Source: Treponema sp. (GTDB lineage Bacteria; Spirochaetota; Spirochaetia; Treponematales; Breznakiellaceae). From it: 18,669 nucleotides of DNA. How positions within the stretch are numbered: position 1 is the stretch's first letter; every line of letters starts with the position of its first letter. The position numbers were made by a program, and so were the translations under genes. This document shows, piece after piece, positions 13,450 to 18,669 of this stretch. The notes under the pieces are model-generated. The model saw nothing but the letters and a program-made list of their open reading frames with translations. It was not told where the DNA came from and did not search any database. The stretch is from contig JAITAW010000075.1 in NCBI GenBank assembly GCA_031283905.1, positions 1 through 18,669 on the forward strand, read 5' to 3'.

Positions 13450-13818
13450 TTACAGCACTTCCGGCGCAAGGGAGACGATCTTCATAAAGTTTCTTTCACG
13501 CAATTCCCTTGCCACGGGTCCAAAGATACGCTTCCCTTTGGGATTCAGCGTAGCGTCAATGATCACACATGCGTTGTCATCAAACCTGATGTACGTACCG
13601 TCAGGACGGCGGTACTCTTTATGAACCCGTACCACAACCGCCTTTTCCACCGATCCCTTCTTGATGACGGAAGTAGGCAAAGCGTCTTTCACCGCAACCA
13701 CAATAATATCACCAATTCCAGCATACTTCCGTTTGGAACCGCCAAGCACCTTAATACACTGTGCCCGTTTGGCACCTGAATTGTCCGCCACATTCAGGAA
13801 AGTTTCGACTTGTACCAT
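13450..13818 (-). CDS. rplN: 50S ribosomal protein uL14
   Basis: Large-subunit protein forming part of intersubunit bridges, 122 residues. It begins MVQVETFLNVADNSGAKRAQ and contains the conserved IGDIIVVAVKDALP, RPDGTYIRFDDNACV and GKRIFGPVARELR, with the C-terminal KIVSLAPEVL. GGGG lies a few bases before the ATG, 16 nt after rpsQ. Confidence 0.98.
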   Translation of the reverse strand: MVQVETFLNVADNSGAKRAQCIKVLGGSKRKYAGIGDIIVVAVKDALPTSVIKKGSVEKAVVVRVHKEYRRPDGTYIRFDDNACVIIDATLNPKGKRIFGPVARELRERNFMKIVSLAPEVL

Positions 13819-13834
13819 TTATTCCCCCCTTCCC

Positions 13835-14107
13835 CTATTTGGCGCGTTCTACAATTTCGACCAAACGCCAGCACTTTTCTTTGCTGATGGGCCTACACTC
13901 TACCACACGGACGGTGTCGCCGATCTTCGCCTCGTTCTTTTCATCATGGGCTTTCACTTTCTTCATCCGTTTTACATATTTCTTGTACAGAGGATGCAAC
14001 GCGGTTGTTTCAACAGCAACCACAATGGTCTTATCCATTTTGTCACTTTTTACAACCCCCGTAAACTCCCTTTTGCCGCTCTTGGCTTTTATTTCCTGCT
14101 CCGCCAC
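13835..14107 (-). CDS. rpsQ: 30S ribosomal protein uS17
   Basis: 16S rRNA-binding OB-fold protein, 90 residues. Its core GVVKSDKMDKTIVVAVETTA and VKAHDEKNEAKIGDTVRVVE then CRPISKEKCWRLVEIVE are family-typical. The start codon is GTG at 14107, placed 6 nt after TAAGGAG. It follows rpmC by 10 nt. Confidence 0.97.
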   Translation of the reverse strand: MAEQEIKAKSGKREFTGVVKSDKMDKTIVVAVETTALHPLYKKYVKRMKKVKAHDEKNEAKIGDTVRVVECRPISKEKCWRLVEIVERAK

Positions 14108-14117
14108 GATCCGCTCC

Positions 14118-14309
14118 TTACGCCTTCTTTTCCTGTTGATGGATTAGAGTATGAAGCCGCGCGATTTGTCGGCGAAACACCCGTTTTTGAAGCGGGTTAT
14201 CCACATGCCCTATCACCATCTGGAAACGAAATTCCATATACTTCCTTTTAAGTTCATCCAATTTTGCCTTCAATTCGGGCAATGTCAAATTTTTGAAAGA
14301 GTTTTTCAT
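14118..14309 (-). CDS. rpmC: 50S ribosomal protein uL29
   Basis: A 63-residue two-helix protein at the polypeptide tunnel exit. It begins MKNSFKNLTLPELKAKLDEL and shows the conserved basic KRVFRRQIARLHTL. The start at 14309 follows GAGG by 4-6 nt and lies 7 nt after rplP. The frame continues upstream 14 codons into rplP, but no family member begins there. Confidence 0.97.
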   Translation of the reverse strand: MKNSFKNLTLPELKAKLDELKRKYMEFRFQMVIGHVDNPLQKRVFRRQIARLHTLIHQQEKKA

Positions 14310-14316
14310 ACGTACC

Positions 14317-14742
14317 TCACACGCCCAATTCATAATCGGCGCGAATCGCAAATTTGGTTTTTATCGGAAGTTTCGCGCTCGCCAAATCCATTGCCCGTTC
14401 GGCAAGGTCCTTGTCAACACCCCCAAGTTCAAACATAACGGTACCTGGTTTAACTACCGCCACCCAGTATTCGGGAGCGCCTTTTCCTTTGCCCATACGG
14501 GTCTCAGCCGGTTTTTTGGTGTAGGGTTTGTCAGGAAAAATACGTATCCACAATTTGCCGCCACGTTTGATATGGCGGTTCATTGCAACACGCGCAGCCT
14601 CTATCTGCCTGTTGGTTATCCACATCGGCTCCATCGCAACAAGACCATAATCACCGAACGCCACGCGATTGCCGCGGGTCGCCGCTCCTGGAATCCTGCC
14701 GCGCTGAACTTTACGGAATTTTACACGTTTAGGGCTCAGCAT
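14317..14742 (-). CDS. rplP: 50S ribosomal protein uL16
   Basis: Large-subunit protein at the A site next to the peptidyl-transferase centre, 141 residues. It has MLSPKRVKFRKVQRGR at the start, AATRGN, FGDYGLVAMEP, and the loop RMGKGKGAPEYWVAVVKPG that contacts the CCA-end region. The ATG follows the rpsC TAG without any intervening base, so translation is probably coupled. Confidence 0.98.
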   Translation of the reverse strand: MLSPKRVKFRKVQRGRIPGAATRGNRVAFGDYGLVAMEPMWITNRQIEAARVAMNRHIKRGGKLWIRIFPDKPYTKKPAETRMGKGKGAPEYWVAVVKPGTVMFELGGVDKDLAERAMDLASAKLPIKTKFAIRADYELGV

Positions 14743-15456
14743 CTAGTTCTCCTTGTGTGGAACGCGTTCTCTGCGTTTTGTTGTTTTTACAAGCGCGCCC
14801 GCATCTTCTTTTTGCTCTTTACCGTATTTCATACCATTGTAAATCCATACCTTCACGCCTATGGAACCAAAGGTAGTATGAGCTTCGGCAAAACCATAAT
14901 CAATATCTGCCCGCAGAGTGTGAAGCGGAATACGCCCTTCCTTCGCTTCCTCGGTACGGGACATTTCCGCGCCGCCGAGTCTGCCCGAAAGCCTCACCTT
15001 CACGCCCTGCGCATTACCTTTCTTCATCGCGTCGCTGATGGCTTTCTTCATGGTTCTCCTGAAAGAGGAACGCGCCACTAATTGACGGACTATATTATGG
15101 GCTACAATCCGGGCATTGCTTTCCGCATTGCGGACTTCTTTTATCTTGATCTGTATTTTTTTGGCAACATGCTTCTGAAGATCGTTACCAATTTTTTCGA
15201 TATTCGCGCCTTTCACTCCAATGATGATCCCGGGACGGGATGTATGAATAGTGATCGTAATTCGTTGCGGATGTCTGATGATCTCAAGCTCGGCAATATC
15301 AGCGCCCTTAGTTTCAGGCATCTCCATGATCAACTTGCGCAACTTAATATCTTCGTGCAAAGCGCCAGCGTATTCTTTCGGATCAACGTACCAGCGCGAA
15401 GACCAAGTCTTATTGATGCCGATGCGTAATCCTATCGGATTAACTTTTTGTCCCAT
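14743..15456 (-). CDS. rpsC: 30S ribosomal protein uS3
   Basis: Protein of the mRNA entry channel with helicase-related function, 237 residues. It opens MGQKVNPIGLRIGINKTWSS. The KH type 2 domain (about 40-110) contains GIIIGVKGANIEKIG with its GxxG loop (GVKG). The C-terminal domain has RTIARRSSF-like QLVARSSFRRTMKKAI, GVKVRLSGRLGGAEMSR and GRIPLHTLRADIDYG. TAATG overlaps the rplV stop. Confidence 0.98.
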   Translation of the reverse strand: MGQKVNPIGLRIGINKTWSSRWYVDPKEYAGALHEDIKLRKLIMEMPETKGADIAELEIIRHPQRITITIHTSRPGIIIGVKGANIEKIGNDLQKHVAKKIQIKIKEVRNAESNARIVAHNIVRQLVARSSFRRTMKKAISDAMKKGNAQGVKVRLSGRLGGAEMSRTEEAKEGRIPLHTLRADIDYGFAEAHTTFGSIGVKVWIYNGMKYGKEQKEDAGALVKTTKRRERVPHKEN

Positions 15457-15836
15457 TAATTTCCCGCCTTTTCGATTTCATCAACAACCACTGTGATATG
15501 ACACATTCTTTTCAAAAGCATATCAGCCCTTCCTCTTGCGCGAAACCACACTCTCTTGAGGCGCGGACCCTCGTCAACAAGAATCTCTTTCACATAGAGC
15601 ATCTCTTCTTCAAGCTTCTTGTTCTGAAAGAGCGCATTTGAAATCGCGGACTTCACCGTTTTTCTGATCAGTCGCGCTCCTTTGTGCGGCATGTTTTCAA
15701 GAATGGATACAGCCTCGGGATACGGTTTGCGCCTGATAAGATCGGCTACCGGACGGAGCTTATAAGGTGAAGCAATAAGGTATTTGCTTATCGCCTTGTA
15801 CCCGCTCTTGAACGGCTCTCTTTTCTGTTTGCCCAT
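15456..15836 (-). CDS. rplV: 50S ribosomal protein uL22
   Basis: Large-subunit protein whose long beta-hairpin lines the polypeptide exit tunnel, 126 residues. The core reads SPYKLRPVADLIRRK, AVSILENMPHKGARLIRKTV and SAISNA. The hairpin region is EGPRLKRVWFRARGRADMLLKR, residues ~88-109, the region where macrolide-resistance changes occur in other bacteria. The start overlaps the rpsS stop as TAATG. Confidence 0.98.
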   Translation of the reverse strand: MGKQKREPFKSGYKAISKYLIASPYKLRPVADLIRRKPYPEAVSILENMPHKGARLIRKTVKSAISNALFQNKKLEEEMLYVKEILVDEGPRLKRVWFRARGRADMLLKRMCHITVVVDEIEKAGN

Positions 15837-16114
15837 TACTTACCAGCCTTTTTATCATATCCTGCGTGTCCCCGAAAAATCCGTGTGGGAGCGAATTCGC
15901 CCAATTTATGCCCGACAAGATTTTCCGTAATATACACCGGAATCCACGCTTTGCCATTATAGACGGAAATAGTTCCGCCAACCATTTCAGGGATGATCGT
16001 AGAACAACGGGAATACGTCTTTATCATTTTTCTATTCCCGGACTTGCTCATCTCCAATACTTTCTTATAAAGGCTTTTTTCAATAAAAGGGCCCTTCTTA
16101 ATCGACCTCGACAC
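15836..16114 (-). CDS. rpsS: 30S ribosomal protein uS19
   Basis: Head protein that forms a complex with uS13 near the A site, 92 residues. It begins SRSIKKGPFIEKSLYKKV and contains TYSRCSTIIPEMVGGTISVY, NLVGHKLGEFAPTR and GHAGYDKKAGK. The start codon is GTG at 16114, with AGGAG 6 nt upstream and 9 nt after rplB. Confidence 0.98.
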   Translation of the reverse strand: MSRSIKKGPFIEKSLYKKVLEMSKSGNRKMIKTYSRCSTIIPEMVGGTISVYNGKAWIPVYITENLVGHKLGEFAPTRIFRGHAGYDKKAGK

Positions 16115-16123
16115 GTTTCTCTC

Positions 16124-16954
16124 CTACTTTTTCTTACCGCGACTTACAATAAACCGTGATGAAGGCTTGTGCTTTTTCCGTGTTTTATAACCCTTAGTCG
16201 GCTGTCCCCACGGGGTAACCGGATGGATACCCTTGCTCTTTCCTTCACCACCGCCATGCGGATGATCAACCGGATTCATCGCCATGCCGCGGACGGTAGG
16301 ACGAATACCAAGCCATCGTGTACGTCCGGCTTTACCGAGCCGGGTGTTCATATGATCTTCATTACCAACCGTGCCAATGGTGGCATAGCACTTCTTGAAC
16401 ACCATACGCATCTCATCGGAAGGCAACTTGATCGTAACGTAATCCCCTTCTTTTGCGGCCACAAGCGCACCCGCACCCGCAGAGCGGACCATCTGTCCTC
16501 CTTTGCCAAGCGTAAGCTCAATGTTATGAACCATAAAGCCCAATGGAATATTTTCAAGCGGAAGAGCGTTGCCTTCAACAATAGGCGACCCCGGCCCACT
16601 TAGCACAGTAGCCCCGACCGTCAACCCTTTCGGTGCGATAATATAGCGTTTTTCACCATCCTTATATTTAATGAGGGCGATGTTGGCGCTACGGTTCGGA
16701 TCGTACTCAATAGTGGCGACCTTGCCGGGAACGCCAATTTTGTCCCGCTTGAAATCAATGTCGCGGTACAAGCGTTTATGCCCACCGCCTTTATGCCTGA
16801 CGCTGATACGCCCAAAAGAATCGCGTCCAGCCCGCCTCTTTTTCCCCGATGCAAGGGATTTCTCAGGCGCGTTATTCTGGAAGAGTTCGGAAAAATCCAG
16901 CCCAATTAACTGCCTCATCCCCGCAGTTATAGGTTTATATGTCTTAACACCCAT
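16124..16954 (-). CDS. rplB: 50S ribosomal protein uL2
   Basis: Large-subunit core protein needed for subunit joining and peptidyl-transferase function, 276 residues. Two beta-barrel parts carry GRISVRHKGGGHKRLYR and MVRSAGAGALVAAKEGDY. The conserved loop MNPVDHPHGGGEG (residues 226-238) contains His231, equivalent to the essential His229 of E. coli. The tail is Lys/Arg-rich (KTRKKHKPSSRFIV). GGGGAAG lies before the ATG, 18 nt after rplW. Confidence 0.98.
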   Translation of the reverse strand: MGVKTYKPITAGMRQLIGLDFSELFQNNAPEKSLASGKKRRAGRDSFGRISVRHKGGGHKRLYRDIDFKRDKIGVPGKVATIEYDPNRSANIALIKYKDGEKRYIIAPKGLTVGATVLSGPGSPIVEGNALPLENIPLGFMVHNIELTLGKGGQMVRSAGAGALVAAKEGDYVTIKLPSDEMRMVFKKCYATIGTVGNEDHMNTRLGKAGRTRWLGIRPTVRGMAMNPVDHPHGGGEGKSKGIHPVTPWGQPTKGYKTRKKHKPSSRFIVSRGKKK

Positions 16955-16972
16955 ATTTCTTCCCCGCCTACC

Positions 16973-17260
16973 TTACACGCCTTCAAACAGACCGATTTTT
17001 TCACCAGCCGACAAACGGACAATAGCTTTCTTCCATGTCGCCGTCCTGCCCGGCCTGCCGCGTTGCCGTTTCGGTTTGCCGCCCACCACCATGACATTGC
17101 ATGAAACAGGGTGGACATTAAATAACTTAGCAACAGTCTCTTTTATTTGCAACTTGTTCGCGCGCATATCAACCTTAAACACATATTTTCCCTCTTCACG
17201 CAACAAATTCGCTTTTTCGGAAAGCACGGGCTCAATAAGGATATTCTCAAATGTCATCAT
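16973..17260 (-). CDS. rplW: 50S ribosomal protein uL23
   Basis: Protein at the tunnel exit and docking site for trigger factor and the signal recognition particle, 95 residues. It begins with two Met codons, then TFENILIEPVLSEKANLL; KYVFKVDMRANKLQIKETVAKLF and the flexible basic loop GGKPKRQRGRPGRTATW are typical. The first ATG at 17260 overlaps the rplD TGA as ATGATG; AGAGG lies 8 nt upstream. Confidence 0.97.
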   Translation of the reverse strand: MMTFENILIEPVLSEKANLLREEGKYVFKVDMRANKLQIKETVAKLFNVHPVSCNVMVVGGKPKRQRGRPGRTATWKKAIVRLSAGEKIGLFEGV

Positions 17261-17898
17261 ACTTCAGTCCTCTCTTTCTGTCCATAAAAATCGTTGAGAT
17301 TTTTCACTGCGGTTTCAAGCGCGATGACAGAATGCGCATAAAAAAGATCGTGAGCGTTAAGCCTGTTATATGACAGGTACGTAAGCCACGGTATATTCGC
17401 GGCCGCGCGTTTCACAAAAGGATCGTCATCTTTCAATACAATCACCGTTCGTTCTCTCTCTGTAAAATTTTTGAGAATTTTAACCAAGTCTCTCGTCTTC
17501 CCTGACGCGATGGAAAAATCTTCCACAATTTTTATCATATCCGACTGGGCTTTCAAACTCAAAATACTTTTAAGGGCGAGTCGCTTCGCCTTTTTCGGCA
17601 TTGCATAAGAATAATCTCTGGGTTTTGGCCCAAAAACAACACCGCCACCTACTAAAACAGGCGACTTCTTATCACCGCGCCGCGCCCGTCCGGTCCCCTT
17701 TTGCTTATAAGGCTTCGCGTTTGATCCATGAACCTCTCCGCGATCTTTAGTAGATGCGCACCCAAGCCGTTCATTGGCAAGTTCATTGTTTATCGCATAC
17801 CAAATGCTGTCTTCATTTACTAGAAGTCCGAAGACCGTATCCTCTAACTCAACGCTCCGAACTTCTTTCCCTTCTATTGAATATACCGTTCTATTCAT
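17257..17898 (-). CDS. rplD: 50S ribosomal protein uL4
   Basis: Large-subunit protein with a loop at the tunnel constriction, 213 residues from the chosen start. The loop is KPYKQKGTGRARRGDKKSP (62-80), followed by GGGVVFGPKPRDYSY and AKRLALKSILSLK. In E. coli it also represses the S10 operon. The ATG at 17898 is preceded by GAGG and matches the family start; an in-frame ATG seven codons earlier would add residues not seen in uL4. Confidence 0.97.
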   Translation of the reverse strand: MNRTVYSIEGKEVRSVELEDTVFGLLVNEDSIWYAINNELANERLGCASTKDRGEVHGSNAKPYKQKGTGRARRGDKKSPVLVGGGVVFGPKPRDYSYAMPKKAKRLALKSILSLKAQSDMIKIVEDFSIASGKTRDLVKILKNFTERERTVIVLKDDDPFVKRAAANIPWLTYLSYNRLNAHDLFYAHSVIALETAVKNLNDFYGQKERTEV

Positions 17899-17919
17899 TA
17901 CTTCCTCATTTCGATGCAC

Positions 17920-18540
17920 TTACCGCTTCACCGCCGCTCTGACAAGCACCAGACTCTTGCTAGTACCGGGAACAGCACCGCGAATCAACAACAGATGCTT
18001 TTCGGCATCAACCTTAAACACCTTCTGACTCAACACTGTTGTTTTTTCACGCCCCATGCGGCCGGGCAGTTTTACATTCTTGAACGTTTTGGCCGGATAG
18101 GTCGACTGCCCCGTTGAGCCGGGTTCACGATGGAACTTGGAGCCGTGAGAACGGCGTCCGCCGCCAAACCCCCACCGCTTCATAACGCCTTGGAAGCCCT
18201 TGCCTTTTGAGATGCCGGTAACATCTACATAACGACAGTCCGTAAAAAGCTCGACTCCTAACAAATCGCCAACCGACACTTCTTTTTCAAAATCGCGCAC
18301 CTCTTTGAGGTGTTTTTTCGGCGTTATATTCTCAGGAAATTGACCCGCATAGGGTTTTGTCACCAAATTTTTTTTCTTATCATCGACACCGAGCACAATC
18401 GCATCATACCCGTCTTTTTCTTTATTCTTCCGAGCAATGACCACATTCGGATCGATACGCAACACCGTCACCGGAACAAGATTCCCTGTATCATCAAAAA
18501 CCTGTGTCATACCCATTTTTCTTGCCATAAGCCCTAACAT
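17920..18540 (-). CDS. rplC: 50S ribosomal protein uL3
   Basis: Early-assembly 23S rRNA binder with a loop reaching the peptidyl-transferase centre, 206 residues from the chosen start. It opens MLGLMARKMGMTQVFDDTG. The loop block is ISKGKGFQGVMKRWGFGGG with GSKFHREPGSTGQSTYP, including the Gln that is methylated in some bacteria. PGRMGREKTT follows. The ATG at 18540 has GGAG 6 nt upstream; an ATG eight codons earlier precedes that site and adds non-family residues. It lies 61 nt after rpsJ. Confidence 0.98.
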   Translation of the reverse strand: MLGLMARKMGMTQVFDDTGNLVPVTVLRIDPNVVIARKNKEKDGYDAIVLGVDDKKKNLVTKPYAGQFPENITPKKHLKEVRDFEKEVSVGDLLGVELFTDCRYVDVTGISKGKGFQGVMKRWGFGGGRRSHGSKFHREPGSTGQSTYPAKTFKNVKLPGRMGREKTTVLSQKVFKVDAEKHLLLIRGAVPGTSKSLVLVRAAVKR

Positions 18541-18601
18541 GCTTGACTCCATCCCACAACCCAAGACTTTTACTTCATATCCGAGTAAAAATTTACAATC
18601 A

Positions 18602-18669
18602 TTACTGTTTTATTCCGACATCCACACCGGCAGGAAGTTCCAATTTCATAAGCGCATCCATCACTTCAG
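18602..18669 (-). CDS. rpsJ: 30S ribosomal protein uS10, C-terminal end (partial)
   Basis: Only the last 21 codons are present, read from the window edge to TAA at 18604-18602: EVMDALMKLELPAGVDVGIK then Gln. The MKLELPAGVDV block is the conserved uS10 ending. Its place before rplC, first gene of the S10 operon, agrees. uS10 also acts as the antitermination factor NusE. The rest, and any operon leader, lies beyond the window. Confidence 0.9.
   Translation of the reverse strand, partial: EVMDALMKLELPAGVDVGIKQ

Noticed and set aside
14293..15081. Long open frame (262 codons) on the + strand across rplP and rpsC
   Set aside because: It is antisense to two unmistakable ribosomal protein genes, shows no family motif, and has no Shine-Dalgarno; it is a by-product of their codon use. 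The same applies to other + strand frames across the cluster, for instance 13661-14251 and 11250-11942.
1..18669. CRISPR arrays, tRNA or rRNA genes, transposases, prophage genes
   Set aside because: No spaced direct repeats, cloverleaf sequences, rRNA blocks or transposase motifs were seen on either strand.

Overview
The window looks like a chromosomal segment of a spirochaete, most probably a Treponema and plausibly a gut or plant-polymer-associated one. This rests on the style of the ribosomal proteins (bL17 with a Lys/Glu/Ala-rich tail, uL24 with two CxxC pairs, Zn-type uS14), on rpmJ following secY directly without adk, map or infA, and on mannan-oligosaccharide phosphorolysis genes next to the operon. 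No species can be named from the sequence alone, and no rRNA or tRNA gene was seen.

Layout. Positions 1-84 may hold the last codons of an upstream + strand gene. It is followed by an RsuA/RluB-type pseudouridine synthase (94-807, +). A symmetrical hairpin (834-852) with a T-run separates it from everything else, which is on the - strand. Read in the direction of transcription from the right edge, the - strand carries the S10-spc-alpha supercluster: rpsJ (cut by the edge), rplC, rplD, rplW, rplB, rpsS, rplV, rpsC, rplP, rpmC, rpsQ, rplN, rplX, rplE, rpsN, rpsH, rplF, rplR, rpsE, rpmD, rplO, secY, rpmJ, rpsM, rpsK, rpsD, rpoA, rplQ. A 62-residue zinc-ribbon protein follows rplQ on a perfect Shine-Dalgarno. 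Many junctions overlap (TAATG or ATGA), which suggests translational coupling. The longer gaps are rpsD-rpoA (271 nt), secY-rpmJ (153 nt, with a good sigma70-type promoter) and rpsM-rpsK (90 nt).

Downstream of the ribosomal block, still on the - strand, are two carbohydrate genes. One is a stand-alone GH130 phosphorylase of the beta-1,4-mannooligosaccharide phosphorylase type (3508-4512). The other is an 819-residue protein joining an AGE-family epimerase (cellobiose/mannobiose 2-epimerase type) to a GH130 mannosylglucose phosphorylase (872-3331). Together they would shorten mannooligosaccharides to mannobiose, epimerise this to mannosylglucose and phosphorolyse that to mannose 1-phosphate and glucose, all in the cytoplasm. 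No transporter, endo-mannanase or regulator lies inside the window.

The points most worth a second look are: the epimerase-phosphorylase fusion, whose junction still carries a Shine-Dalgarno and an ATGATG start; the 176-nt gap before it, filled by an open frame ending in an ATGA overlap and also holding an attC-like and a hairpin element; the unusual rpsD-rpoA gap with nested hairpins and small open frames; and the zinc-ribbon protein after rplQ.
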